DNA of 64,000 bases from JASUTC01 sp964604305 (GCA_964604305.1 CAZRYM010000004.1:1-64000); one strand, 5' to 3'. Positions 16,945 to 25,994 are shown, numbered from the stretch's first letter. Numbers and translations: made by a program. Notes: generated from the letters alone by a model not told the origin.

Positions 16945-17412
16945 ATGAAAAGATTAATTTTAGTAATGATGCTGATGGTAATGGCTGGAATTATTTTTTC
17001 TGCCATGATGGCAACAACAGATGACGGCAGAAGGGTTGTGTTGAATAACAACGGAACATGGGAATGGTTGAATCAACCACAGCCAACTCCTTCACCTCAA
17101 GCTCGATTGCTTTATGATATTACAGGTTCCTGGAAAATTTCCTTTACTATTGGAATCTTCGATGAAAGTTTTGATATGGATATATCATTGGAAAACGGTT
17201 CTTATATTGCGCTTTGGCATGGAACTTTTTCAGATGAAAAATACCCAATTACAGTGCTAAACGAAAGGGAGATTAAATTTCAGGGGAAGTCATTCCACAA
17301 TGGTGTTTTATCATTTGATGCCACAATAAAAGATTCGAATAACATGCAGGGAATAGCTTCAAGTAGTGGAACCTTTGCAAAATCAGGTTCATTTAAAGCA
17401 GTTAGAAAATAG
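16945..17412 (+). CDS. Small secreted protein with GTWEW motif
   Basis: A 155-residue protein starting with a clear signal peptide (about 1-20). The mature N-terminus carries TTDDGRRVVLNNNGTWEW, a short segment found at the start of many exported bacterial proteins of unknown role. A Pro/Gln linker follows, then a beta-rich domain with alternating hydrophobic residues, possibly a small barrel or lipocalin-like sheet. The ATG at 16945 lies 9 bases after GGAGG; an upstream TTG at 16930 overlaps that site and is rejected. It stands between the Hsp70-like gene and ahcY, with 81 bases upstream, so it may have its own promoter. Confidence 0.78.
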   Translation: MKRLILVMMLMVMAGIIFSAMMATTDDGRRVVLNNNGTWEWLNQPQPTPSPQARLLYDITGSWKISFTIGIFDESFDMDISLENGSYIALWHGTFSDEKYPITVLNEREIKFQGKSFHNGVLSFDATIKDSNNMQGIASSSGTFAKSGSFKAVRK

Positions 17413-17425
17413 GAGAGGTGAAAAA

Positions 17426-18652
17426 ATGAATAAAAGCGTTGAACTTGGTGTCAAAAAAATGGAATGGGCTTGGCAGTATATGGATGTTTTAAGAGAGATT
17501 AAAATGAGATACATAAATGAAAAGCCCTTCAAAGGTGCAAAAGTAGTTGTATGTTGTCATCTCGAGGCCAAAACGGCTAACTTGGGCAGATTAATCGGAG
17601 ACCTTGGAGCTGAAGTTTGGGTGACGGGTTCGAACCCCTTGTCTACTCAAGATGATATTGCTGACGCCTTAAGAGAACATTATGGTGTAACGGTACATGC
17701 AAAACATACGAATGACGATGAAGCGTTCAGAAAAAATTTGTATAAAGTCCTGGAACTGGAACCCGATCTGATTTTAGATGATGGTGGTGATCTGGCGACA
17801 ATTGTTCACACCGAATACACCAATTATTTGAAGAATCTGAAGGGAATTTCGGAAGAGACCACTACAGGAGTACACAGACTCAGAGCACTTGATGAGGCAG
17901 GAAAACTGGCTGTCCCAGCCATAGCTGCAAATGATGGTATGATGAAATATCTTTTTGACAACAGGTATGGAACGGGTCAATCAACATGGGATGGTATCAT
18001 ACGAAGCACAAACGTTTCCATAGCAGGTAAAAATGTGGTTGTGGCGGGTTATGGTTGGTGTGGTAGAGGTGTTGCCATGAGAGCTAAAGGACTTGGTGCA
18101 AGCGTTATAGTTACAGAAGTAGACCCGATAAAATCTATTGAAGCGGTAATGGACGGTTTTAAAGTAATGACTATGGAAAAGGCAGCATCTATTGGAGATA
18201 TTTTCACTACGTTAACCGGGGATATTAATGTCATTACCAAAGAGCATTTTGCATTAATGCAAGAAGGAGCTATCCTGGCAAATGCCGGACATTTTGATGT
18301 GGAAATATCAATGAAGCAACTACGTGAATACAGTGTAGAGCAATGGGAAGCCAGACCAAATGTGATGGGATACAAGCTACCTAATGGGAAAAGCATTTAT
18401 GTGATAGCGGAAGGAAGGCTTGTAAATCTTGCTGCTGCCGATGGACACCCCATTGAAATTATGGACACCTCATTTGGAGTTCAGTTGATGAGCCTCAAAT
18501 ACTTGTGGGAAAATCGAGGAAAACTTGAAAATCACTTGATGAATGTTCCGGAACAAATAGATAGAGAGCTGGCGGCAATTAAATTAAAGACAATGGGAAT
18601 TACTATTGATGAGTTGAGCGAGGAACAAAAGAAATATCTATCAAGCTGGTGA
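17426..18652 (+). CDS. ahcY: S-adenosylhomocysteinase
   Basis: Reversibly hydrolyses S-adenosylhomocysteine to adenosine and homocysteine, removing the inhibitor of methyltransferases. Seen: CCHLEAKTANL, DDGGDLAT, TTGVHR, the NAD-binding Rossmann motif VAGYGWCGRG, and GHFDVE near the C-terminal part. At 408 aa it is the short form typical of archaea and Thermotoga. The ATG at 17426 follows GGAGAGGTG. It is followed after only 4 bases by the degenerate PurH homologue. A deaminase that also uses this substrate (mtaD) lies at 44649. Confidence 0.96.
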   Translation: MNKSVELGVKKMEWAWQYMDVLREIKMRYINEKPFKGAKVVVCCHLEAKTANLGRLIGDLGAEVWVTGSNPLSTQDDIADALREHYGVTVHAKHTNDDEAFRKNLYKVLELEPDLILDDGGDLATIVHTEYTNYLKNLKGISEETTTGVHRLRALDEAGKLAVPAIAANDGMMKYLFDNRYGTGQSTWDGIIRSTNVSIAGKNVVVAGYGWCGRGVAMRAKGLGASVIVTEVDPIKSIEAVMDGFKVMTMEKAASIGDIFTTLTGDINVITKEHFALMQEGAILANAGHFDVEISMKQLREYSVEQWEARPNVMGYKLPNGKSIYVIAEGRLVNLAAADGHPIEIMDTSFGVQLMSLKYLWENRGKLENHLMNVPEQIDRELAAIKLKTMGITIDELSEEQKKYLSSW

Positions 18653-18656
18653 TCGA

Positions 18657-20183
18657 ATGAATATTGAACGCGCCTTAATATCAGTCTATGATAAGACCGG
18701 TATTGAATACCTTGCCTCCTATTTAAACAACAATGGGGTTGATATCATTTCAACAGGCGGAACTTATGAATACCTAAAAAAATTTGGGATAAAGGTTCAA
18801 TCTGTTGAAGATTACACCGGAGTAGTAGAGATGTTTGATGGCAGAATAAAAACCATTAGTTCCAGAATAGCAGGTGGAATACTTGCTGACAGATCAAAAA
18901 AAGATCATGTGAATCAGATGGTTACTGCGAATATACCAAACATAGATATGATTGTTGTTAATCTTTGTCCTTTTAAAGAATTTTCCAAAGATACATTTGA
19001 TGAATTTGAACTGATTGACAAGATAGACATAGGCGGTATCAATTTAATCAGATCGGCAGCAAAAAACTACAGGGATGTATTGCCTATTGTGAATCCTTCT
19101 GATTATGAGAAGATTATTAAAAGTTTTGATTTGTGTGGAGATGTGCCCCTGCAAAAAAGACGTAAGCTGGCACTTAAGGCATTTTACAGCACGATGAAAT
19201 ATGAAGAAAGCATACATGAAGCTTTATCGTTTCTGTTTGCTGAAGAGAAGTATAAACATATTACTCTTGAACGGCTTGAAGATTTTAAGTATGGTGATAA
19301 CCCGCATCAGGAAGCATTTCTTCTGAAGATTGCAGGAGAGGAGTCATTATTTGATCATGTGGAATTTATTGTCAAAAACTCCCTCACTTTAAGATTATAC
19401 CGACAGATTTTCAACGGAATCAGTTTTATGAAAAATATTTCATCAGGTGGATTCACCATATTAATCAATCTTTCACCTGTTTTCTTTTCACAAAAAGATA
19501 ACGATAAAGAGTATTTAAAGATGATTGAAAGTGATTTAAATAAAAGATCCAATGGGAATTTAGCTTTAGTTAGTAAAGGTACTATCAATTTGTCAACAGC
19601 TCAATATATTATCGCAAATAAAGTCAACACAGTGGTGGCTACTGAATTTTCTGAAGATGCATTGTCATTGCTTAAGTCTTCAAATATACCAATTTTAGCA
19701 AGATGTCACAATTTTGAGCATTCCAATACACAAAGGATATTTCTTGAAAATGAAGTGCTTTTTCAACAGAAAGATAATGTTGAAGACTTTGGTAATATTA
19801 TTGAGAGAATTAGTCAAAAAGAGAAGAAGCCTTATAGAGAAGACCTTCTTTTGATGATTCAAATGATACGTGTACTTGAAACAAATTCAATTTTGAGAAT
19901 AAAAGACGGTAGAATACTTTCTGTTTCAAGCGGAATGCTCGATGATAAAGAGTCATTGGATGTTGCGATATCCAGGTTTGAAAAATTGACCCAAGAAATA
20001 AAGGGTGGTGTACTTGGATTTGACTCAGCCCCAAGCATTCAAGTGATCAAACGAGCTTATAATCAATTGGAAATTGAATGCATTGTGAAACCAAAAAGTA
20101 AAAGAGACGAAGAAGAAATTCTTGATTTTGTTGAAGATAAAGGAATTAGTTTATATGAATTTGAGAGACGACATTACAGATAA
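18657..20183 (+). CDS. PurH-like protein lacking catalytic residues
   Basis: Homologue of the bifunctional purine enzyme PurH (IMP cyclohydrolase plus AICAR transformylase). Both domains are recognisable: STGGTYEYL, GRIKTI, IDIGG and AAKNY in the first, KYGDNPHQ at the start of the second. Key positions have changed. The cyclohydrolase NLYPF motif reads NLCPF (Cys104), and TLHP reads TISS. In the transformylase the catalytic KH of VKHxNPCG is replaced by ILINLSPVFF (268-277), the KSN motif reads ETN, and the ASDAFFPF loop is gone. The reading frame is intact over 508 aa with normal codon use, so the gene is expressed or only recently freed. Enzymatic activity is doubtful; the role is unknown. 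Confidence 0.85.
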   Translation: MNIERALISVYDKTGIEYLASYLNNNGVDIISTGGTYEYLKKFGIKVQSVEDYTGVVEMFDGRIKTISSRIAGGILADRSKKDHVNQMVTANIPNIDMIVVNLCPFKEFSKDTFDEFELIDKIDIGGINLIRSAAKNYRDVLPIVNPSDYEKIIKSFDLCGDVPLQKRRKLALKAFYSTMKYEESIHEALSFLFAEEKYKHITLERLEDFKYGDNPHQEAFLLKIAGEESLFDHVEFIVKNSLTLRLYRQIFNGISFMKNISSGGFTILINLSPVFFSQKDNDKEYLKMIESDLNKRSNGNLALVSKGTINLSTAQYIIANKVNTVVATEFSEDALSLLKSSNIPILARCHNFEHSNTQRIFLENEVLFQQKDNVEDFGNIIERISQKEKKPYREDLLLMIQMIRVLETNSILRIKDGRILSVSSGMLDDKESLDVAISRFEKLTQEIKGGVLGFDSAPSIQVIKRAYNQLEIECIVKPKSKRDEEEILDFVEDKGISLYEFERRHYR

Positions 20184-20205
20184 AAGAACGACTCGGGAGG
20201 CATGT

Positions 20206-21228
20206 ATGGAGAAAAAGAACGAAATATTTGAAGAACTTGAAAAAGTTAGCCAAGAAGCAGTCAAGGAGATAGAAAATGTAAAAAATCATAATGAACTCGA
20301 TGTTATAAGGATCAAGTATTTAGGAAAAAAGGGGATATTGACAACCAAATTTTTAAAGCGCTTGGGTAAACTTGATCCAGAAGTAAGACCCGAAGTCGGT
20401 CAAAAAACAAATATATGCAAAGAAATCATCAATCAGCACTTGAGTGAAAAAAAGAATGGTCTGGATTCAATTGAAAAAGAAAAAAGAGAAGAAGACCTTT
20501 ACGTTGATATAACCAGACCCGGTGCTCGAAGGCGAATCGGATTCGAACATTTGCTGAAGAAAACACAAAAAGAGATTGAAGAAATCTTCATTTCTCTTGG
20601 ATATGCCGTTAAAGAAGGCCCTGAGATTGAGGATGTTTTTTATAATTTCGAAGCGTTAAATACACCCGAATGGCATCCGGCAAGAGATGAGCATGATAGT
20701 TTTTATTTACGTGAAAACGAATATCTCCTGCGAACTCACACCTCACCTGTTCAGATTCGAACCATGCAAAAAGAAGAACCACCGATTGCAGTAATAGCCC
20801 CTGGAAAAGTATATAGAAGTGATTACGATGCGACACATCTTCCAATGTTTCATCAGACAGAAGGCTTATTTGTTGACAAAGATATCAATGTAGCCCATTT
20901 AAAAGGAACACTTGAACATTTTATGAAAGAACTTTTTTCAGAGGATATCACCATTAGGCTTAGACCATCGTTTTTCCCATTTACCGAACCCAGTTTTGAG
21001 GTTGATATCAGTTGGAAGGATAAATATGGAAAGGAACAATGGCTTGAAGTTCTTGGGGCAGGGATGGTTGATCCCAATGTCTTTAAGGCGGTAGGCTACG
21101 ATCCGGAAATTTGGAGTGGCTTTGCCTTTGGGGCTGGAATAGAAAGATTGACCATGCTAAAATATGGCCTGACTGATATTAGAGACCTGGTAAGAGGCGA
21201 TATCAGATTCTTGAGACAGGAACTTTAA
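20206..21228 (+). CDS. pheS: Phenylalanyl-tRNA synthetase alpha subunit
   Basis: Catalytic alpha subunit of the (alpha-beta)2 PheRS. An N-terminal coiled coil (about 1-90) precedes the class II catalytic core with HPARDEHDSFY, RTHTSPVQIR (motif 2 region), FHQTEGL and motif 3 GAGIERLTML. The frame extends upstream into purH, but the ATG at 20206 has GGGAGG at proper distance and yields the usual 340 aa. It is followed 11 bases later by pheT. Confidence 0.96.
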   Translation: MEKKNEIFEELEKVSQEAVKEIENVKNHNELDVIRIKYLGKKGILTTKFLKRLGKLDPEVRPEVGQKTNICKEIINQHLSEKKNGLDSIEKEKREEDLYVDITRPGARRRIGFEHLLKKTQKEIEEIFISLGYAVKEGPEIEDVFYNFEALNTPEWHPARDEHDSFYLRENEYLLRTHTSPVQIRTMQKEEPPIAVIAPGKVYRSDYDATHLPMFHQTEGLFVDKDINVAHLKGTLEHFMKELFSEDITIRLRPSFFPFTEPSFEVDISWKDKYGKEQWLEVLGAGMVDPNVFKAVGYDPEIWSGFAFGAGIERLTMLKYGLTDIRDLVRGDIRFLRQEL

Positions 21229-21239
21229 GGAGGTAAAGA

Positions 21240-23678
21240 ATGCTAATTTCCAAAATATGGTTGGATAAATATATAGATGTTATGGATCTTGAAGATGAAA
21301 AATTGGAAAGACTTTTAAGCTTAAGCGGAACGTCGGTAGAAAGTATTGAACAGCCCTGGGAAGAGATCTCAGGTGTTTATACCGGAACAATAACCGAGAT
21401 AAGGAATCATCCTGATGCTGATAAGCTTATTATTTGTACGGTGGATACCAAAGATGCAAAGCATCAAATTGTTACTGGTGATAAAACTTTAAAAGAGGGA
21501 GATATCGTTCCCCTGGCAATAATTGGGGCAACGCTAAAAGAAGGTTTTAAGATAAAAAAGGCGAAACTTCGAGGCGTTCCCTCAGAGGGTATGATGTGTT
21601 CTCTTGAGGAGTTAAAACTGGAGCAAAAATCTGATGCCGTCTACCGACTGAACGATGAGGTTGAAAACGGCTTAGACATCTGTCAGCTGTTCATGCTTGA
21701 TGATAGTGTTTATGATTTGGAAATTACTGCCAACAGACCTGATGAACTTGCATTTTTGGGTATCGCTCGTGAAGTAAAGGCACTTTTGGATGATAAAAGA
21801 GAAATCAAGAAACAACCTGTAGCCTATAATGTTAGTAATAAAAAAACCGCTTCCTTTATGTCCATACGGATAGAAAATCCGGAATTTTGCAACAGGTATA
21901 CTGGATTGATCATTGAAAATGTTAAAGTTCAGGAATCTCCGTTGTGGCTTAAACGTGACCTGATGTCAATAGGCATCAGACCCATAAACAATGTTGTAGA
22001 TATTACGAATTATATCCTGATGGAAACGGGACACCCGGTTCATGCATTTGACTATGATAAGTTGCAACATAAATCTATTGTTGTTAGATTAGCAAAAAAG
22101 AAGGAAACGCTTCAGTTGCTGAATGAAGAAGAGCCGGAATTTGAAGGCGATGAATTGCTAATCACAGATGGTGTAAATCCTTTAGCATTAGCCGGTATTA
22201 TGGGGGGAGAAGGAACTGGTGTTACAGAAGAGACAAAAACCGTCTTTTTGGAAGTTGCATATTTTAATCCTGTCAAAATTAGAAGAATCGCAAGAAGACT
22301 TAATATCATGAGTGACTCTTCATATCGTTTTGAAAGAGGTGTCAATCCCAACGATGCAGAATATGTTATTAACCGTTTGGGACATATGATCTCGAAATTG
22401 GCTTCAGGACTCCCCGCAGCAGAAATGTTGGATGTCTATCCAAATCCTATCAAGCCGAAAAAAATTAATCTCAGAAAGGAAAAGGTTGAAAATCTTCTTG
22501 GAATTGATTACAGTAAAAAGCAGATTGAAGACTCTCTCTCAAATCTTGGATTTGAAGTTTATGCTAAATCAGACAGGACAAGTTGGGAAGTAGTAATACC
22601 CACTTTTCGCCCTGATGTTGAGCGAGAAGTTGACCTGATTGAAGAGATTGGAAGGATTGTGGGGTATGAAAAGATACCTTCCAAAATCCCTTACTTAAAA
22701 GGCTATTCACTTTCAAGAGATTCTTATCAGAACTTCAGATACAAGTTAAGAAATTTGGTAATGGCTGCCGGTTACAATGAAATTATTCCCATTTCACTTA
22801 TTGACCCTACAGATATAACTAAGATATCAAAAGACCCGGATTTCGAATGGAATAAAAACAAGATTGAAATTATAAAATCCATTTCAAAAGATATGTCGAT
22901 TTTAAGACCATCATTACTCATAACCATGTTAAAGACCATGGGGTACAATCATTCACATCAACAATATAATTTAAAACTTTTCGAAACAGGATCATCTTTT
23001 CAGAGGGATGGAAAAGGGAATTTTCAAGAGTATGAACAGCTGGTAATGGCTGCAACTGGGGAAACTGAACCTGAAAATTATCAGAGCAAACAAAAAATGG
23101 ACTTTTTCAATTTTAAGGGTTCAATAGAAGAGATTTTGTGGCATCTGGAAATAGATAATGAAAAAATTGTCTTTGAAAGACCAAAAAATGATACCATTTA
23201 TACACAGATCATGTATTCAGCTCAAAGTGCGAGAATTTTATTTGACAATGAAGAAATTGGTTTCTTTGGCTTAATTAGAAGGGAAATAGCTGATGAATTT
23301 TCGATCAATGAAAACACTTACTTTTGTGAGCTGAGTCTAGAAAAGATCCACATACTCCAAAAAGAATTGCAAAGAAAATGGAGGTCCATTTTGGGAACGA
23401 ATTTCCCCGCCAGTAAGAAGGATTTTTCGATACTGGTTGGAAAAGGAACGGAAATCGGTCACATTTTAAAAAAGATCAAAAATATTGAAAATGTTGAAAA
23501 TGTAACCATTATCGATGTTTACAGTGGGAAAAATATACCAAAAGGATTCAACAGTATTACCTTATCCGTCATATTCAGATCAACTATTCGCACTCTTTCC
23601 GAAGCAGAGTTGGATCAGAATTTTAACGCTGTGATTGATATCTTTAGAGAAGAAGGATTGGAGATGAGGGAAGGATAA
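21240..23678 (+). CDS. pheT: Phenylalanyl-tRNA synthetase beta subunit
   Basis: Non-catalytic but essential PheRS subunit that binds tRNA and carries editing. Domains in order: N-terminal region, EMAP-type OB fold (about 40-150, with NHPDADKL and GVPSEGMMCS), B3/B4 editing domain (about 205-375, GHPVHAFD), B5 domain (about 400-475), a degenerate class II core, and a C-terminal anticodon-binding FDX-ACB domain (about 715-810, FPASKKDFSI). The length of 812 aa is usual. The ATG is preceded by AGGAGG. It runs into queD with a 4-base gap. Confidence 0.96.
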   Translation: MLISKIWLDKYIDVMDLEDEKLERLLSLSGTSVESIEQPWEEISGVYTGTITEIRNHPDADKLIICTVDTKDAKHQIVTGDKTLKEGDIVPLAIIGATLKEGFKIKKAKLRGVPSEGMMCSLEELKLEQKSDAVYRLNDEVENGLDICQLFMLDDSVYDLEITANRPDELAFLGIAREVKALLDDKREIKKQPVAYNVSNKKTASFMSIRIENPEFCNRYTGLIIENVKVQESPLWLKRDLMSIGIRPINNVVDITNYILMETGHPVHAFDYDKLQHKSIVVRLAKKKETLQLLNEEEPEFEGDELLITDGVNPLALAGIMGGEGTGVTEETKTVFLEVAYFNPVKIRRIARRLNIMSDSSYRFERGVNPNDAEYVINRLGHMISKLASGLPAAEMLDVYPNPIKPKKINLRKEKVENLLGIDYSKKQIEDSLSNLGFEVYAKSDRTSWEVVIPTFRPDVEREVDLIEEIGRIVGYEKIPSKIPYLKGYSLSRDSYQNFRYKLRNLVMAAGYNEIIPISLIDPTDITKISKDPDFEWNKNKIEIIKSISKDMSILRPSLLITMLKTMGYNHSHQQYNLKLFETGSSFQRDGKGNFQEYEQLVMAATGETEPENYQSKQKMDFFNFKGSIEEILWHLEIDNEKIVFERPKNDTIYTQIMYSAQSARILFDNEEIGFFGLIRREIADEFSINENTYFCELSLEKIHILQKELQRKWRSILGTNFPASKKDFSILVGKGTEIGHILKKIKNIENVENVTIIDVYSGKNIPKGFNSITLSVIFRSTIRTLSEAELDQNFNAVIDIFREEGLEMREG

Positions 23679-23682
23679 AAAG

Positions 23683-24045
23683 ATGTTGATCACTAAAATT
23701 TTTAAATTTGATGCTGCTCATCACCTGATTCAATATCATGGAAAATGCGAAAAACTGCATGGTCATACCTATCGATTGGAAGTAACAGTCGAAGGGGAAT
23801 TAAATGAAGAGAAAATGGTCATCGATTTTCTGTTGTTGAAAAAAATTGTTCAGGAACGGGTCTTAGGTGTTCTTGATCATGCCTATATCAATGATTTCAT
23901 TGAACAACCAACTGCAGAGAATATTGCTATATGGATTTGGGAAAAGCTTGAAAGAGAACTGAACAAAGACAATCATCATCTCGACAAAATAAAAGTTTAT
24001 GAAACTGAAACGAGCTATGTTACCTACAGAGGTGAATTGCATTGA
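23683..24045 (+). CDS. queD: 6-carboxytetrahydropterin synthase QueD
   Basis: T-fold enzyme of the queuosine/7-deazaguanine pathway, homologous to 6-pyruvoyltetrahydropterin synthase. The zinc ligands lie in FDAAHH (His13/His14) and CEKLHGHTY (His26, His28), with Cys22 as the likely catalytic cysteine, followed by VIDF and LDHAYIND. The C-terminal ETETSYVTYRG is also typical. At 120 aa it is of family length. No queC, queE or queF is visible here, so the pathway would be completed elsewhere. It overlaps the next gene by 4 bases. Confidence 0.9.
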   Translation: MLITKIFKFDAAHHLIQYHGKCEKLHGHTYRLEVTVEGELNEEKMVIDFLLLKKIVQERVLGVLDHAYINDFIEQPTAENIAIWIWEKLERELNKDNHHLDKIKVYETETSYVTYRGELH

Positions 24046-24290
24046 TTAATCTCTTGTTGGTTTTTTCGCTCATTGCTCTTATTGGTTTTCAGCTTTTGAA
24101 TTCATTTAGAAAAAGAAATAACTGGAATATTCTTGTTCAGATGAATTCGGTTGGCATGAAGGTGTTGATTTTATTTATGTTTTATTCCATGATAAACGGA
24201 CTGGCTTACATCCTTGATATCATTCTCGTTTTGTTAGTGCTAAATGTAGTTGGTACGATTATAATTTCAAGATATAATAGCAAAAATTAA
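24042..24290 (+). CDS. Small membrane protein resembling MrpF/MnhF
   Basis: An 82-residue protein with three predicted membrane helices. The C-terminal third (ILDIILVLLVLNVVGTIIISRY) matches the pattern of subunit F of Mrp-type Na+/H+ antiporters and related membrane hydrogenases, where YLDIALVL-GTVA-RY is conserved. The TTG start overlaps the queD stop and has GAGGTG 7 bases upstream. No other Mrp subunit is in the window, so it is an orphan. The assignment rests on a short motif and is tentative. Confidence 0.6.
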   Translation: MINLLLVFSLIALIGFQLLNSFRKRNNWNILVQMNSVGMKVLILFMFYSMINGLAYILDIILVLLVLNVVGTIIISRYNSKN

Positions 24291-24317
24291 CAAAAATATA
24301 ATTTACTCTGTATCTAT

Positions 24318-24346
24318 TTGCAACGAAAAACTGTTAAAATTATAGA
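24318..24346 (+). promoter_or_regulatory. Probable promoter of the Fur-family gene
   Basis: TTGCAA (24318-24323) and TATAGA (24341-24346) with a 17-base spacer, about 40 bases upstream of the start codon. No clear Fur-box palindrome was seen. Confidence 0.5.
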
Positions 24347-24387
24347 TGATTAAGATATAGCATGATTGGGAGGTGCTGAAGAAAAAT

Positions 24388-24825
24388 ATGGTAAATGATA
24401 TTTTAAGAAAGGAATTAAAGGATAGAAATTTTCGTATAACAGCTCAGAGAGAGCTTATTATGAGGATTTTTGCTGAATCTCCTGAAGATCACCTAAGTGT
24501 TGAGGAAGTTTACAGGAAATTGTTGGATAAAAGATCAAGGATTAGCAAAGCCACTGTTTACAGAACGGTTGAATTGTTAAGTGATCTTGGACTGTTAAGA
24601 AAGATTGAAATCGACGAAGGTATTGTTCGATTTGAACTTGCAGACAGTAATAAACACGGAAAGCATCATGCCATTTGCACAGATTGCGGTGAAACAATCA
24701 CCCTGCCGGATGAACTGGTAGAAAAAATTGAAGAACTCGTGACAAACGAAATGGGTTTTGAACCTGAAGACCACAATATCAAATTTTACGGAAAATGTGC
24801 AAATTGCATTAAAAATCAGAAATAA
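24388..24825 (+). CDS. Fur-family metalloregulator
   Basis: Winged-helix repressor of the Fur/PerR/Zur family. The DNA-binding domain (about 1-82) has ITAQRELIM and SKATVYRTVELL (recognition helix). The dimerisation domain carries the HGKHH metal-site cluster (90-94) and two CxxC zinc sites, C97/C100 and C137/C140. Whether it senses iron, peroxide or zinc cannot be decided from sequence. GGGAGGTG lies 12 bases before the chosen ATG, a little far; the in-frame GTG at 24373 sits on that site and is rejected. The gene ends at a bidirectional terminator. Confidence 0.9.
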   Translation: MVNDILRKELKDRNFRITAQRELIMRIFAESPEDHLSVEEVYRKLLDKRSRISKATVYRTVELLSDLGLLRKIEIDEGIVRFELADSNKHGKHHAICTDCGETITLPDELVEKIEELVTNEMGFEPEDHNIKFYGKCANCIKNQK

Positions 24826-24842
24826 AAAAGAATAAAACAATG

Positions 24843-24870
24843 ACGGGTGGAAAAGTTTTTCCGCCCGTTT
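24843..24870. terminator. Bidirectional rho-independent terminator
   Basis: ACGGGTGGAAAA (24843-24854) pairs with TTTTCCGCCCGT (24857-24868) with one G-T wobble. T-rich sequence follows on the plus strand, and A-runs precede it, which are T-runs on the other strand. It lies between the convergent fur-type gene and the DUF503 gene. Confidence 0.8.
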
Positions 24871-25153
24871 ATAATATTTCCAAAAATTCTTTTTCTACAA
24901 ACCCCTCACTTATCAACTCAACCTCTTCGTTTAATTTATCCAAAATTGATTGCAAAGCATCCGCCTTATTAGATAATATTCCAACAGTAATCCCTATATA
25001 TCTCAGAGAATCCTGATTGTGCGTTTCAGCAATACATGCATTGTAAGAACTGAGAACATGCGACTTAATTCTTTTAATGATGGATCTTTTTTGTTTGAGT
25101 GAAAACACTTCATCAATCCTTACTGTCATTGTAATTTTGGCAAGCACAAACAT
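24869..25153 (-). CDS. DUF503 (YlxP-like) family protein
   Basis: Small 94-residue protein with the DUF503 signature: a beta strand, then SLKQKRSIIKRIKSHVLSSYNACIAE (helix with SLK-KR), then QDSLRYIGITVGILSN and a C-terminal helix. The family is small, single-domain and widespread; in Firmicutes it lies near ribosome-maturation genes (ylxP beside rbfA). Its biochemical role is not established. It starts 6 bases after the ABC ATPase gene and is the last gene of this minus-strand set. Confidence 0.85.
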   Translation of the reverse strand: MFVLAKITMTVRIDEVFSLKQKRSIIKRIKSHVLSSYNACIAETHNQDSLRYIGITVGILSNKADALQSILDKLNEEVELISEGFVEKEFLEIL

Positions 25154-25159
25154 AATGCT

Positions 25160-25936
25160 TTATTTCCTCAAAACGATCTGTGGTTTATTATCTTCTTTAT
25201 GTTGAATGATGTAAGAATCTGCATGATAGACATTCTCCAGCAATTGATTATTGATGACTTCTGAAGGTATCCCTATAGTTTCAAATTGTGAGTTGTTCAT
25301 AACTGCTATTCGGTCACAATAAAGGGAAGCGATATTAATATCATGAAAGATACCAACCACTGTTATTCCATCTTCACGGTTTTTTTTGTATACCCGTTTG
25401 ATAAGTTGTTGTACGTGTCCAATATCAAGATGTGCCACAAATTCATCCAATAAAATGATTGGTGTGTTTTGAGCAAAACATTTAGCTATCAATACTCGTT
25501 GTTTCTCCCCGCCACTGAGATGATTGAACAATTTTTCTTCAAATCCTTCAAGTTCAGCTTCTTTTATTGCTTGTTTCACCATTAGACAATCTTCCTTTGA
25601 TTCATCGGAAAACATATTCAGATAAGGAGTTCTGCCAAGATGAACGATTTCTTCAACCGAAAAATCATAAGCCGGGTAGAATTCTTGCATGACAGCAGAA
25701 ATCTTTTTGGCAATCTCTTTTCTTTTCATTCTGCCCAAGGATTCACCCAGAATTTCAATGAATCCATTTGAAGGGGTTAAAAAACCCAACAAAAGTTTAA
25801 AAAGAGTAGTTTTACCTGCACCATTAGGTCCAATGATACCAAAAAATTCTCCCTTCTTAATTTTGAGCGATAAGTTGTTTAAAACCGGTTTACTTCTTGG
25901 GTCATAAGAAAAAGTCAGATTTTTTATGTCTATCAT
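25160..25936 (-). CDS. ABC transporter ATPase, siderophore/B12 type, orphan
   Basis: ATP-binding subunit of the FepC/BtuD type. Seen: Walker A GPNGAGKTT (36-44), a Q-loop in VMQEF, signature LSGGEKQR, Walker B ILLDEF and the H-loop in FHDIN. The sequence MQEFYPAYDFSVEEIVHLGR is typical of importers for metal chelates or cobalamin. No permease or binding protein lies beside it, so its partners must be elsewhere or it serves an unusual complex. The ATG follows GGAGATAG. It sits 58 bases downstream of the large secreted metallopeptidase gene. Confidence 0.88.
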   Translation of the reverse strand: MIDIKNLTFSYDPRSKPVLNNLSLKIKKGEFFGIIGPNGAGKTTLFKLLLGFLTPSNGFIEILGESLGRMKRKEIAKKISAVMQEFYPAYDFSVEEIVHLGRTPYLNMFSDESKEDCLMVKQAIKEAELEGFEEKLFNHLSGGEKQRVLIAKCFAQNTPIILLDEFVAHLDIGHVQQLIKRVYKKNREDGITVVGIFHDINIASLYCDRIAVMNNSQFETIGIPSEVINNQLLENVYHADSYIIQHKEDNKPQIVLRK

Positions 25937-25994
25937 TCTATCTCCTTGATTCCTTGATTAACAAATTTAATTTGTAAAAATGGCATAAAAAGTA

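Noticed and set aside
17620..17645. GGGTTCGAACCCC looks like a tRNA T-arm
   Set aside because: It encodes the conserved GSNPLST segment of S-adenosylhomocysteinase, and no acceptor, D or anticodon arms surround it.
18657..20183. PurH homologue as a pseudogene
   Set aside because: No stop or frameshift over 508 codons and family blocks remain in order, so it was kept as an intact CDS of doubtful activity.
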